Positions 34,640 through 43,864 of a stretch of 64,000 nt of DNA are shown piece after piece; within the stretch, counting starts at the first letter, position 1; each line of letters begins with the position of its first letter. Location: the NCBI RefSeq assembly GCF_023721715.1, contig NZ_JAMDLG010000001.1, forward strand, positions 3,793,655-3,857,654, read 5' to 3'. Origin of the DNA: Parasegetibacter sp. NRK P23. GTDB taxonomy: Bacteria > Bacteroidota > Bacteroidia > Chitinophagales > Chitinophagaceae. The translations under genes and the position numbers were made by a program. Under the pieces are notes generated by a model. It did not search any database, had not been told where the DNA came from, and saw nothing but the letters and a program-made list of their open reading frames with translations.

Positions 34640-35668
34640 TTATTGTGCAACAGCTGCCGCAGAAACTGCACCAGCAGCAGCTTCAGCGATCTTGGCTCTT
34701 ATCTTACCTTCGATCTCATTGGCGAGTTCGGGGTTATCGCGCAGCAAGTTCTTTACAGAATCCCTGCCCTGGCCGAGCTTGTTGGAATCATAACTGAACC
34801 AGGAACCGCTTTTCTGCACCACGCCCATTTCAACACCCATATCAATAATCTCACCCAATTTAGATATTCCTTCACCGAAGATGATGTCAAACTCAGCCTG
34901 GCGGAAGGGCGGTGCCACTTTGTTCTTCACGATTTTCACTTTCACCCTGTTACCGATAGCTTCATCGCCATCTTTAATCTGGGATATCCTGCGGATATCT
35001 ATCCTTACGGACGCATAGAATTTCAGTGCGTTACCACCGGTTGTGGTTTCAGGGTTACCGAACATCACACCGATCTTTTCGCGGAGCTGGTTAATGAATA
35101 TGCAGATGGTATTCGTTTTGCTGATGGTTGCTGTGAGTTTACGCAGCGCCTGGCTCATCAACCGTGCCTGTAGACCCATTTTGCTGTCGCCCATTTCGCC
35201 TTCCAGTTCTCCTTTGGGTACGAGTGCAGCTACGGAGTCGATCACCACCACATCCAGTGCGCCGGACAAGATCAGCCTGTCGGCGATCTCCAGTGCCTGC
35301 TCTCCGTAGTCGGGTTGAGAGATCAGGAGGTTGTCCACATCCACGCCCAGCCTGCGGGCATAAGAGCTATCAAAAGCGTGTTCAGCATCTATGATCGCAC
35401 ACATGCCGCCTTTCTTCTGTGCCTCAGCGATCACGTGTGTGGCGATGGTTGTTTTACCCGAAGATTCCGGTCCGTAAATTTCCACGATACGGCCGCGGGG
35501 CAGTCCGCCTATGCCTAATGCGGTATCCACACCGATGGAGCCGGTGGAAACCGTTTCGATCTGTTGCTCCCCTTTTTCATTCATCATCATCACGCTTCCT
35601 TTCCCAAAATCCTTATCGATCTTGTCCATCGTCAGCTTGAGCGCCTTCAGTTTTTCCGCATTTGACAT
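34640..35668 (-). CDS. recA: Recombinase RecA
   Basis: 342 residues. Walker A GPESSGKT at 66-73, the conserved [21 protein letters not shown] stretch, L2-region [35 protein letters not shown], and a C-terminus of the usual length with an Ala-rich tail. It catalyses strand exchange and, where LexA exists, SOS induction. Transcription diverges from dnaN. Upstream is a hairpin (arms at 35727-35732 and 35740-35745) about 60 bp before the start codon. Confidence 0.99.
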   Translation of the reverse strand: MSNAEKLKALKLTMDKIDKDFGKGSVMMMNEKGEQQIETVSTGSIGVDTALGIGGLPRGRIVEIYGPESSGKTTIATHVIAEAQKKGGMCAIIDAEHAFDSSYARRLGVDVDNLLISQPDYGEQALEIADRLILSGALDVVVIDSVAALVPKGELEGEMGDSKMGLQARLMSQALRKLTATISKTNTICIFINQLREKIGVMFGNPETTTGGNALKFYASVRIDIRRISQIKDGDEAIGNRVKVKIVKNKVAPPFRQAEFDIIFGEGISKLGEIIDMGVEMGVVQKSGSWFSYDSNKLGQGRDSVKNLLRDNPELANEIEGKIRAKIAEAAAGAVSAAAVAQ

Positions 35669-35889
35669 ATTATCCGTTTTTCTTTTTTAATGGGTTAGTA
35701 AAATTCACCGCTGATCAAAATTACCACTTGCCAGCTTCCGGCAAGGCCAAATTATCAACACTAAATTATTTAGCAAATCTAATCCTAATTATTTTAGGAA
35801 ACAAATTTTTTTGCCTGTTATTTCACCTATAATCCGGGGAGAAAAACACGGTATCGCTTTCTGCTATACATATTTTAAATGTATGTTCT

Positions 35890-35916
35890 TTGCTTTCAAA
35901 TTTTAATGTAGGTTTG
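35890..35916 (+). promoter_or_regulatory. Bacteroidota-type promoter of dnaN
   Basis: TAGGTTTG at 35909-35916 matches the TAnnTTTG -7 element, and TTG at 35890-35892 is at nearly the expected -33 distance. The ATG follows 20 bases later. A 6-bp inverted repeat (35866-35871, 35879-35884) lies just upstream and could be an operator. Confidence 0.5.
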
Positions 35917-35935
35917 CTCCTAAAGTTTTAAACCC

Positions 35936-37051
35936 ATGAAGTTCATCGTTTCATCTTCGGCTTTACTGAAACATTTACAACAGATCAGCGGCGTTATCAA
36001 CGCGAATACGGTATTGCCCATCCTGGAAGATTTCCTTTTCGAGGTGGATAAGAACAAACTGAACGTGGTGGCCACCGACCTGGAAACGGTAATGCGCATC
36101 AGCCTGGAGATCGAGGCCCGTGAATCAGGACGCATCTGTATCCCCGCCAAGATCCTGATGGATTCGCTTAAAAATATTCCTGATCAGCCCCTCACTTTCA
36201 CCATCGATAAGAATTATTCCGTTGAAATCACCAGCGACAACGGTAAATACAAGGTAATGGGGGAAAATCCGGATAACTTCCCGAAAGAGCCGGTAGCAGA
36301 TGACACCACTTCTTTCACCATGACCAGTACCGGACTGGTAACCGCCATCAACAAAACACTTTTCGCCGTGAGCACCGACGACCTTCGTCCCGCGATGACC
36401 GGCGTTTTCTTCGAACTGGATAAAACCGGCCTGCAATTCGTTGCCACCGATGCGCACCGCCTGGTCCGTTATAAAAGAACAGATGTTGTTACGCCAAAGG
36501 CCGACTCCTTCATCGTTCCCAAAAAACCGCTCAACCTGCTGAAGGCCGCGTTGCCGGACAATGCCGATGAAATCACGGTTTCTTATAACAGCAACCACCT
36601 TTTCGTGGTGCATGGCTCCACACAGATGGTGTGTCGCCTTATTGACGCGCGATTCCCTGACTACAAGGTTGTTATCCCTGCTGATAACCCCTACAAACTG
36701 ATGGTACTGAAATCCGACTTCCAGAGCGCCCTGCGCCGCGTGAGCGTTTTCAGTAACAAAAGCACCAACCAGGTGGCTCTTACCATCAGCGGGAACGAAC
36801 TCCAGCTTGCTGCGCAGGATGTGGATTTCTCCTTTGAAGGAAATGAAAGAATGCACTGCCAGTACGATGGAGAAGATCTCCAGATCGCCTTTAACGCGCG
36901 ATTCCTCATTGAAATGCTGAATGCCGCCGATACCCAGGAAGTGGTGATGGAGCTTTCCACTCCCACCAAAGCCGGGATCATCAAACCCGCTGAAAACGCG
37001 GAAAATACCGAATTGCTGATGCTGGTAATGCCGTTGATGCTGAACAATTAA
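35936..37051 (+). CDS. dnaN: DNA polymerase III beta subunit (sliding clamp)
   Basis: 371 residues, three beta-clamp domains of about 120 residues each; recognised from MKFIVSSSALLKHLQQISGVINANTVLPILEDFLFEVDKNKLNVVATDLETVMRISLE, VSTDDLRPAMTGVFFEL, FVATDAHRLVRY, and the end LLMLVMPLMLNN. It is the ring that tethers polymerases to DNA. It is not next to dnaA here, which is common in this group. It has its own promoter and terminator, and lies 10 kb from the candidate oriC. Confidence 0.98.
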   Translation: MKFIVSSSALLKHLQQISGVINANTVLPILEDFLFEVDKNKLNVVATDLETVMRISLEIEARESGRICIPAKILMDSLKNIPDQPLTFTIDKNYSVEITSDNGKYKVMGENPDNFPKEPVADDTTSFTMTSTGLVTAINKTLFAVSTDDLRPAMTGVFFELDKTGLQFVATDAHRLVRYKRTDVVTPKADSFIVPKKPLNLLKAALPDNADEITVSYNSNHLFVVHGSTQMVCRLIDARFPDYKVVIPADNPYKLMVLKSDFQSALRRVSVFSNKSTNQVALTISGNELQLAAQDVDFSFEGNERMHCQYDGEDLQIAFNARFLIEMLNAADTQEVVMELSTPTKAGIIKPAENAENTELLMLVMPLMLNN

Positions 37052-37073
37052 ATGTCAACCCAATCCAACTGTA

Positions 37074-37104
37074 AGGGGTTCCGGCAACGGAACCTCTTTT
37101 TTTT
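37074..37104 (+). terminator. Terminator of dnaN
   Basis: 10-bp stem aggggttccg / cggaacctct (one G-T pair) with GCAA tetraloop and seven or more T. Confidence 0.9.
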
Positions 37105-37130
37105 GTAAATTACCGTACACGATTCCTGCC

Positions 37131-37949
37131 ATGAACACCTTCATCGAATATTTCCAGACACTGGAACAGCGTCCCATGGAGCGCATGTTGTTCCTCGTGA
37201 GCGGCATGTTGCTGTTGTGGCTGATAGAAGGGGCGATCCCGCTGCTGCGGCTGCAATACCGCAAAACAAAATGGCGGCACGCCGCCGTGAACTTCTCTTT
37301 TACCGTGATGCACCTCGTGCTGCACACCGGTTTCGCGATTCTTATCGTTTTGCTCAGTGACCTCTGTTCCGCAAAAAGCTTTGGTATTGTGCACTGGCTC
37401 CAAACGCCCGTCTGGCTCACGATCCTGATCGCCGCGCTTACCCTCGATTTTTTCGGCGGATGGCTGGTTCACATTACCGAACACAAGGTGCCGTGGATGT
37501 GGCGGTTTCATGTGATCCATCACGCAGACAACAATGTGGACGTGACCACAGGTTTGCGTCACCACCCGGTGGAAAGTATCTTTCGCGGCGTTTTTTTCCT
37601 CGTCGGCGTTGTGGTAGCGGGAGCACCTATGTACGCGGTTATGATTTACCAAACTTTTCTTGTGCTGGCCACGCAGTTCACACACGCGAATATCAGGCTG
37701 CCCGAAAAACTGGATCGCGTCCTGAGCTTCATTTTCGTTTCTCCCAATATGCACAAAGTGCACCACCATTGGCAACAACCATACACGGACTCCAACTATG
37801 GGGCGGTTTTCGCGATCTGGGACCGGCTGCTCGGCACCTTTCTTCGGCTGCATCCTTCAAAAATCAGGTATGGTCTGGACCGTTATTACCCGAATGAAGA
37901 AGATGAAAACTTTTCAGGATTAATGAAAGCGCCGTTCCGGAAGCAGTAG
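37131..37949 (+). CDS. Sterol desaturase / fatty acid hydroxylase superfamily membrane enzyme
   Basis: 272 residues with four or five hydrophobic segments and the His boxes of di-iron membrane hydroxylases: HITEH (114-118), HVIHH (127-131), GLRHH (about 143-145) and the late NMHKVHHHW. Family members hydroxylate or desaturate fatty acids, carotenoids or sphingolipids using O2. Bacteroidota make sphingolipids and hydroxylated fatty acids, so a lipid substrate is likely, but which one cannot be read. kdsB follows after 17 bp on the same strand. Confidence 0.93.
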   Translation: MNTFIEYFQTLEQRPMERMLFLVSGMLLLWLIEGAIPLLRLQYRKTKWRHAAVNFSFTVMHLVLHTGFAILIVLLSDLCSAKSFGIVHWLQTPVWLTILIAALTLDFFGGWLVHITEHKVPWMWRFHVIHHADNNVDVTTGLRHHPVESIFRGVFFLVGVVVAGAPMYAVMIYQTFLVLATQFTHANIRLPEKLDRVLSFIFVSPNMHKVHHHWQQPYTDSNYGAVFAIWDRLLGTFLRLHPSKIRYGLDRYYPNEEDENFSGLMKAPFRKQ

Positions 37950-37966
37950 TTCATTATTTTTACGGC

Positions 37967-38692
37967 ATGAAAACCATCGCCATGATACCGGCGCGTTATG
38001 CCGCCACCCGATTTCCCGCCAAACTGATGCAAACACTGGGTGATAAAACCATCATCCGGCATACCTATGATAATACGGTAGCCACCGGGTTGTTTGATGA
38101 GGTTTGGGTGGTAACCGACAGCGATATCATTTTTGAAGAGATCAGCTCCAATGGTGGAAATGTACGCCGGAGCATCCGCGAACACGAAAGTGGCAGCGAC
38201 CGCATCGCGGAAGCCGTGGCCGATATGGACGTGGAAATTGTGCTGAACGTGCAGGGCGATGAGCCGTTTGTGAACAAAGACGCGCTCGCGCGCCTGCTGA
38301 ACGCCTTCAAAGGAGCCGAAGGGCAGAAGGTACAGGTCGCCTCCATGATGGAAGTGATGGATGACCCCGAAAGAATACAAAACCCCAACAACGTAAAAGT
38401 GGTGGTGGATCAGCACAACAACTCGCTGCTTTTTTCACGCAGTGTTATTCCCTTCCCACGCAACAACGATATTACGATCACCCATTACCAACATAAAGGG
38501 GTGTACGCTTTCAGGAAAAGCGCCCTGATGAAGTTCACGTCCTGGCCCATGACCCCATTGGAAGAAGCCGAGAAAATCGAATGCCTCCGTTACCTGGAAC
38601 ACGGTATCCAACTCAAAATGGTAGTGGTGGAAAAAATGGGCATCAATATAGATACGCCACAGGACCTCGAAAAAGCAAGAGAAATGATCTGA
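37967..38692 (+). CDS. kdsB: 3-deoxy-manno-octulosonate cytidylyltransferase (CMP-Kdo synthetase)
   Basis: 241 residues. IAMIPARYAATRFPAKLMQTLGDKTIIRHTY near the start, HESGSDRIAEAVADMDVEIVLNVQGDEPFVN in the middle and IDTPQDLEKAREMI at the end match KdsB closely. It activates Kdo with CTP for lipid A-Kdo synthesis in the cytosol; the arabinose-5-phosphate isomerase of the same pathway is at 18957. corA follows after 29 bp. Confidence 0.98.
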   Translation: MKTIAMIPARYAATRFPAKLMQTLGDKTIIRHTYDNTVATGLFDEVWVVTDSDIIFEEISSNGGNVRRSIREHESGSDRIAEAVADMDVEIVLNVQGDEPFVNKDALARLLNAFKGAEGQKVQVASMMEVMDDPERIQNPNNVKVVVDQHNNSLLFSRSVIPFPRNNDITITHYQHKGVYAFRKSALMKFTSWPMTPLEEAEKIECLRYLEHGIQLKMVVVEKMGINIDTPQDLEKAREMI

Positions 38693-38721
38693 CCGAACGC
38701 GCGGTTCCTTAACTTTATCTC

Positions 38722-39816
38722 ATGCGGTACACCGATTATATCAACCTTGTTCTTCCCATTTTTAATACAAGGCGCACAAGGGAAATTCTGAACGTAAATC
38801 CAGTTCAGCCCACCACGCGTATTGATGCGCCTGAAGTACGGATTTCCGTTTACGAGTTCAACGCGCATGAATTCAAAGAACACCTGTTTACCGATATCAA
38901 CGAGTGTGTACAATTCGCGCACAATGGCCAACACGTGCATTGGATCAACATTGATGGCATACGGAAAGCAGATATAGCAAGGGTTTGCCAGGAGTTCCGC
39001 GTGCACCCGCTGTTGGAAGAAGATATTCTCAGCCTGGGTCAGCGGCCGAAAATGGATGAAATTGATGATGTGCTTTTCTGTCTGCTGAACATGTTATATT
39101 TCAATGAAAATGCCGGAACGGTGGAGCAGGAACAAATCAGCATCGCACTGGGAAAGCATTTCGTGATTTCCTTCCAGGAAGATCCTTCGCGGGATGTGTT
39201 CGATCCGTTGCGTGAAAAACTGAAAATTCCTTCCAGCAAAATCAGGAACGCGGGCGCAGATTATGTTTGTTACACCATGCTGGACCTGATCGTGGATAAT
39301 TATTTCCTGGTCATGGAAAAGCTGGGCGATAAAATTGAAGCGATTGAAGAAGAGGTCATCAGGAACAGTAATACGAAAAGCCTGGCGCGCATCAACCGGC
39401 TCCGCAAGGAACTCATCGTGCTGAAAAGAAATATCGCGCCTGTTCGGGAACTGATCCACGGCTTTATCCGCAGCGAAAGCGACTTACTGGCCGAACGCAC
39501 CACGAAATACTTCAAAGATATTTACGACCATATTGTGCAGGCGAACGACCTCGCAGAAAACTACCGCGACGTAATGATCAACCTTCAGGACCTCTATGTA
39601 AGCAATGTAAACCTGAAGATGAACGAGGTGATGAAAGTAATGGCCATCGTAACCTGCCTCATGGCCCCCGCTACTGTGATCGGTGGTATCTTCGGGATGA
39701 ATTTTGACCGGATACCTTACCTCCATCATCAGAACGGTTTTTACATCGCGATGAGTCTGATGGTGTTGGTACCGATATGGATGTTGTGGATATTTAAAAA
39801 GAGAGGCTGGTTTTAA
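38722..39816 (+). CDS. corA: CorA-type magnesium/cobalt transporter
   Basis: 364 residues. A long N-terminal cytoplasmic domain (acidic, with LARINRLRKELIVLKRNIAPVRELIHGFIRSES) is followed by two C-terminal membrane helices with the selectivity motif GMN in GGIFGMNFDRIPY. Pentameric Mg2+ channel of the inner membrane. It may share a transcript with kdsB, and its stop overlaps the convergent DUF2480 stop by 4 bp. Confidence 0.96.
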   Translation: MRYTDYINLVLPIFNTRRTREILNVNPVQPTTRIDAPEVRISVYEFNAHEFKEHLFTDINECVQFAHNGQHVHWINIDGIRKADIARVCQEFRVHPLLEEDILSLGQRPKMDEIDDVLFCLLNMLYFNENAGTVEQEQISIALGKHFVISFQEDPSRDVFDPLREKLKIPSSKIRNAGADYVCYTMLDLIVDNYFLVMEKLGDKIEAIEEEVIRNSNTKSLARINRLRKELIVLKRNIAPVRELIHGFIRSESDLLAERTTKYFKDIYDHIVQANDLAENYRDVMINLQDLYVSNVNLKMNEVMKVMAIVTCLMAPATVIGGIFGMNFDRIPYLHHQNGFYIAMSLMVLVPIWMLWIFKKRGWF

Positions 39817-40334
39817 ACGGCCGCGCCGGGTTTCTTTTTGAAAATGGGAACAGTGCTGCAAGGCTCTCCGTACATGATACTTTTAGCGACAGGACGCAAT
39901 TTCTTAGTAGCTTCCAGGTAGGCGAACGGACCGATTTCCACATCGCCGCAGCCTTTCACCACCACGCGCTTATCAGCGAATTCGGCTTCAGATAATGCAG
40001 CTATATTACGCACCAGGAGCGCTTTTTTCATTTCTTCTTCCGTACCAAAAAATACTTCCTTGGCAACAGGTTGAAGGTACACTGTAATCAGCATATAAGC
40101 CCAAACAGGAATAATCGCATCGGCAGAACAGGTGACCGCCACATTTTTCCCCTCGTAAACACTCCAGTCTAGGGATTGGAGCGCGGCACGGAAATCTTTC
40201 TCTTTCAGGATCAGTTCCATAAAAAGATAACCCTTGATATCGAATACCGCGATCTCCTCTTTGGGAAGATACTGTTCCAGGTCAAGGGTCAGAATACCAC
40301 TTTCGGCCACCTTATTTACAAATACTTCACTCAT
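39813..40334 (-). CDS. DUF2480 family protein
   Basis: 173 residues from the ATG at 40334 (MSEVFVNKVAESGILTLDLEQYLP); a longer start only adds MYIEIKN. The wording IAVFDIKGYLFMELILKEKDFRAALQSLDWSVYEGKNVAVTCSADAIIPVWAYMLITVYLQP is that of DUF2480, a cytosolic family restricted to Bacteroidota and often near iron-sulfur or sulfur-assembly genes. No known reaction. Two Cys in CSADA and KGCGD are conserved-looking. Confidence 0.9.
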   Translation of the reverse strand: MSEVFVNKVAESGILTLDLEQYLPKEEIAVFDIKGYLFMELILKEKDFRAALQSLDWSVYEGKNVAVTCSADAIIPVWAYMLITVYLQPVAKEVFFGTEEEMKKALLVRNIAALSEAEFADKRVVVKGCGDVEIGPFAYLEATKKLRPVAKSIMYGEPCSTVPIFKKKPGAAV

Positions 40335-40405
40335 GTTCTTTATTTCGATATACAAATATAGGGCATTTTGAAAGTTGGGGCGGCAATGTCGTGTTAATCT
40401 TGCGG

Positions 40406-41812
40406 TCAGCGGATGGTATCAAGCAGCGGTTGCATCCATTTTCCCTGGGTGGAACCGGTGGTGCTGTTGAACAGGAAGATGAACGCTTTCTTTTTTGCCG
40501 GGTTGAAAATAAGGTAGGAACCGAACCCGCCTGTTTTTCCATTGTGGGTGATCAGTTCATCTGAACCGTCTTTTTTCAGGAGGAACCAGCCCAGCCCGAT
40601 GGCCGGATCGGATGCTGTTTGTTGGTGCGTAAGTTTTATGGCCGCGAAGCCTGGGGCTTTTTCGTCCCATTGTGCCCGGGTATATTTAACGAGGTCAACC
40701 ATATTGGAACGGATGGCACCCGCAGCCTGGAAAGCCGCCAGGTTCCAGGGCTGGGTGATGTTGCCTGCGTCGTTGTGCCCGGAAGCCAGCCGGGACTTCG
40801 TTTGTTCATCAATGGTAATGGTGGTATAGTTCATCTTCAGGGGGCCTGTGATCATCTTTTTCAACAAAACCTCATACGGTGCTCCGGCAACATTTTCGAT
40901 GAGGTTCCCCAGCAATCCTACCGCCAGGTTGGAATACTGAAATTTAGCACCCGGGCTGCGGTACGGCTTAAAATGGTTCAGGAAATGCATGAGCATTGCT
41001 TTCGAAAAATGCGCAAATGGATCCTGCATATTGAAACCGGGTGTCAACGCCAGTGTTGGTGGCACTTCCGGGTATCCGGAACTATGGTTACTTAAGGATA
41101 CGACAGTGATAGCCGTATCCTTAAAAACCTGGGGTTTTACGGAGTCCGGAAGGTATTTATTGATCGGATCATTCAACTTCATCTTTCCCTCCAGCACCAG
41201 TTGAGCAAGCATATTGGCCGTGAACGTTTTTGTGATGGAGCCGATTTCGTAAATAGTAAGGCTGTCGGGCATAGGTTCGCTACCGTCACTGTAATTGTAA
41301 AAGCTGGTATGTTCACCATCAATGAATGCTGCGCTCACCCCTTTTGTACCGGGAATGGAAAGGTATTCGCGCAACTGCTTATCCGAAAGTGAATCCATTG
41401 CGGTACGCATGGGGTTTGCAGCGTTCACTTTTGCGCTTTTCTTTTCTTCGTTAAAAGGCGCAAAGAAGTACCCTTCAATTTTTCCGGAGGAATCTACATA
41501 CAGGTCCATGAGCAATTTCAAGGAAGTTGCTTCCACCAAATATTTTCCGTTATTCCCGGCTACCGACCTTCTTGTACTCTTCTTCCATTCACCCAGTTGG
41601 CCTTTCAGCATCTTGTGGGTTTCCCTGAATTTTTCGGAGGGAACCGCTTTTAAAAAATTCGGGCTGAGCAGGGTAATGAATGAATCAGCGGTTTCCCTGT
41701 TGTGGAAACGTTGCATCTGCTCTACCAGGTGGTTCCAGGGAATGGAGTCGGGTTTATTCGCTTTGCAATTGACGGCGATGAATGAAAAGATAAGGATAAG
41801 TGTTTTGCGCAT
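40406..41812 (-). CDS. Beta-lactamase class C-like serine hydrolase, exported
   Basis: 468 residues. A signal peptide with possible lipobox AVNC (Cys16). An N-terminal DUF3887-like small domain (about 25-120) precedes the penicillin-binding-protein-like hydrolase, whose SxxK is SITK (Ser192, Lys195), followed by YSN in KFQYSNLAVG and the HNGKTGG motif near the C-terminus (instead of KTG in classical enzymes). Likely a periplasmic esterase or D-amino peptidase, not a proven antibiotic resistance gene. Confidence 0.93.
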   Translation of the reverse strand: MRKTLILIFSFIAVNCKANKPDSIPWNHLVEQMQRFHNRETADSFITLLSPNFLKAVPSEKFRETHKMLKGQLGEWKKSTRRSVAGNNGKYLVEATSLKLLMDLYVDSSGKIEGYFFAPFNEEKKSAKVNAANPMRTAMDSLSDKQLREYLSIPGTKGVSAAFIDGEHTSFYNYSDGSEPMPDSLTIYEIGSITKTFTANMLAQLVLEGKMKLNDPINKYLPDSVKPQVFKDTAITVVSLSNHSSGYPEVPPTLALTPGFNMQDPFAHFSKAMLMHFLNHFKPYRSPGAKFQYSNLAVGLLGNLIENVAGAPYEVLLKKMITGPLKMNYTTITIDEQTKSRLASGHNDAGNITQPWNLAAFQAAGAIRSNMVDLVKYTRAQWDEKAPGFAAIKLTHQQTASDPAIGLGWFLLKKDGSDELITHNGKTGGFGSYLIFNPAKKKAFIFLFNSTTGSTQGKWMQPLLDTIR

Positions 41813-41865
41813 AGCGATTCATTTGAAATGAAAGAAAATCAATTCTACAGCGCTCTCCCGATTGG

Positions 41866-42318
41866 TCAGACTTTCCTGGAGAGATACGCCTGGTAATCCG
41901 GCACCTGTGTATTGTATTCCTGGTGCATCAATGGAGAAGTGAGCATAAAGTCTGCCGTGGCGCGGTCACAGGCCATGGGTATATTCCAAACCACCCCCAG
42001 CCGCAACAAAGCTTTGATGTCCGGATCATGGGGTTGCGGTTCCATTGGATCCCAAAAGAAAATCAGTACATCCACTTCACCCTGGGCGATCATGGAGCCG
42101 ATTTGCTGGTCTCCGCCGAGTGGGCCGCTCATCAGTTTCCGCACCGGGCGATCCAGTTCTTCTTCCATCATTTTGCCCGTGGTACCCGTGGCATACAATT
42201 CGTGGCGCGCCAGGGCGGCTTTGTTGTATTTGGCCCATTCTATGAGGTCCTTCTTTTTATTGTCGTGTGCCACCAGGGCGATGCGTTTCCGTGCGTTGAG
42301 GGTTCTGATCGTCTGCAT
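41866..42318 (-). CDS. mgsA: Methylglyoxal synthase
   Basis: 150 residues. RIALVAHDNKKKDLIEWAKYN at the start, ATGTTGKMM, GPLGGDQQIGSMIAQGEVDVLIFFWDPMEPQPHDPDIKALLRL, and the C-terminal YQAYLSRK; all are MgsA hallmarks with the catalytic Asp and His in place. It converts dihydroxyacetone phosphate to methylglyoxal plus phosphate, a bypass of glycolysis under phosphate limitation. It diverges from an aldo/keto reductase, a family that includes methylglyoxal-detoxifying enzymes, so a functional link is possible. Confidence 0.98.
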   Translation of the reverse strand: MQTIRTLNARKRIALVAHDNKKKDLIEWAKYNKAALARHELYATGTTGKMMEEELDRPVRKLMSGPLGGDQQIGSMIAQGEVDVLIFFWDPMEPQPHDPDIKALLRLGVVWNIPMACDRATADFMLTSPLMHQEYNTQVPDYQAYLSRKV

Positions 42319-42407
42319 GTTCTTTTTTTGTGAAGTCTAAAGATACAGAACTCTGTGGCGAACATAAAGGCGGGTTTGCTGTAATTTGCAGGTACAAATA
42401 TCAAGTT

Positions 42408-43400
42408 ATGGAAAGAAGAACATTGGGCACATCAGCAGTACAAGTTACTCCGATTGCATACGGCGCCTGGGCCATCGGCGGATGGATGTGGGGCGGAGCG
42501 GATGAACAAGAGGCCATTGAAGCGATCAAAGCCTCCCTTGAGAAGGGCATCACCACCATTGATACTGCACCCGTATACGGTTTTGGCAGAAGTGAGGAAC
42601 TGGTTGGAAAAGCATTGGAAGGCGTTCCGCGCGATCAATATGAATTGCTTACCAAATTCGGGCTGAACTGGGAAACCGCCGAAGGAGAATATTTCTTCGA
42701 CACGAAAAGCAACGAAGGTGCTCCCCTGAAAATTTATAAATACTCTTCCAAAAAGCGCGTCATCGAAGAATGTGAAGCCAGTTTGAAAAGACTCCGCACA
42801 GACTACATTGATCTCCTGCAAATCCATTGGCCCGATGCCACCACGCCTGTCGCCGAAACCATGGAAGCCCTGGCCATGCTTCAGCAGCAGGGAAAGATCC
42901 GTGCCGGCGGCGTTTGTAATTATAACGCCGCTTTAGTATCTGAAGCGCTCTCTACTTACCGCATCGCTTCCAACCAGGTTCCATACAGTATGCTGAACAG
43001 GGATATTGAAGCCGAAGTGGTTCCACAGGCTTTGAAAGAAAAGATCAGCATCATCGCCTACAGCCCATTGCAAAGAGGTTTGCTCACAGGTAAAATCAAA
43101 CGCGACCATGTTTTCGGGGAAGGCGACAGCCGCGAGGGCAACAAATATTATACGCCAGAAAACATAGACCGTGCAAACGCAATGCTGGCGCAACTGCGTC
43201 CCATCGCAGAAGGGTACAATGCAACACTTGCGCAACTGGTGCTGAACTGGACGATGAACCAGCCCGCTATCGGCTGTGTGCTGGCGGGGGCGAGAAACGC
43301 GCAACAGGTAAAAGACAATGCGGGTGCGTTGAAGTTTAAGATTTCCGGGGGAGATATGGAGCAAATATCTGGGATTGTGAAAGGAGTAATGGTGGTGTGA
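42408..43400 (+). CDS. Aldo/keto reductase
   Basis: 330 residues from the ATG at 42408 (MERRTLGTSAVQVTPIAYGAWAIGG). Catalytic tetrad positions are visible: Asp and Tyr in TTIDTAPVYGFGRSEELVGKAL, Lys in LLTKFGL, His in IDLLQIHWPDA. Later IAYSPLQRGLLTGKI and the NADP-site part LAGARNAQQVKDNAGALKF fit the AKR family (tas/YajO-like). It reduces aldehydes or ketones with NADPH. It is divergent from mgsA (89 bp between the two start codons). Confidence 0.95.
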   Translation: MERRTLGTSAVQVTPIAYGAWAIGGWMWGGADEQEAIEAIKASLEKGITTIDTAPVYGFGRSEELVGKALEGVPRDQYELLTKFGLNWETAEGEYFFDTKSNEGAPLKIYKYSSKKRVIEECEASLKRLRTDYIDLLQIHWPDATTPVAETMEALAMLQQQGKIRAGGVCNYNAALVSEALSTYRIASNQVPYSMLNRDIEAEVVPQALKEKISIIAYSPLQRGLLTGKIKRDHVFGEGDSREGNKYYTPENIDRANAMLAQLRPIAEGYNATLAQLVLNWTMNQPAIGCVLAGARNAQQVKDNAGALKFKISGGDMEQISGIVKGVMVV

Positions 43401-43402
43401 TT

Positions 43403-43806
43403 GTTTCACGCCATTGCTTCGTGCCTCGCAACGCGGAGACGCAACGTTAAAGCACTATTTAATTTCTGGTTGATGTATTTGTAGAAGATGATGTTTTCTT
43501 TTTAATGTAGAAGAAGTGGCATAAACATCATGATTTGCGATAATGTAAATAAAATCTGTCTTCTGCTTCTGTGAAGAATGAAGCAGTGCTCCTCCTATTT
43601 TTAAGGAGGGTGTCCTGGCCTGAAATTACTAATAAACACACAGCAAAAAACTCAATCAGCGTCTAACGTTGCGTCTGCGAGGCACGAAGCAGCACGTCGT
43701 TGCGAGAAATATTCAATCCAAAACTTAAGCTGCAACAATACATACAAGGCTTTGCGTCCCTTGTGCCTTTGCGCCGTGTGCTGCCTTGCAGCACACGATT
43801 GCGGGA
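43403..43806. repeat. Dispersed repeat block with imperfect long inverted arms
   Basis: Fills the 464-bp gap between AKR and ppiD. The left arm gcttcgtgcctcgca...gacgcaacgtta (43416-43449) returns as its complement at 43664-43690, but the left copy carries 7 extra bases (acgcgga). A tttctcgcaacg unit (minus, 43698-43710), a second-type unit (minus, 43741-43775: ends gacgcaaagccttgtatg) and a perfect 9-bp hairpin (43776-43784 / 43788-43796) follow. Inside is a short ctcct/aggag hairpin (43591-43609). No gene is supported. Confidence 0.7.
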
Positions 43807-43812
43807 AAAATA

Positions 43813-43836
43813 AAAACGCCCCGTACGGGGCGTTTT
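43813..43836. terminator. Palindromic terminator between AKR and ppiD
   Basis: A perfect 24-base palindrome (aaaacgccccgt and complement) with T on the minus side after it. It ends the ppiD transcript and probably also the AKR side. Confidence 0.9.
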
Positions 43837-43864
43837 CTTTCACTCAATATAATACGATCCTTCG

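Noticed and set aside
41866..43400. Methylglyoxal detoxification operon (mgsA plus AKR)
   Set aside because: The two genes are divergent and AKR substrate range is broad, so only a possible link is noted in the gene entries.
2684..43806. Regular repeats suggesting CRISPR
   Set aside because: The repeats are dispersed over three loci, appear in both orientations and have no constant spacing or spacer set, and no cas genes exist.
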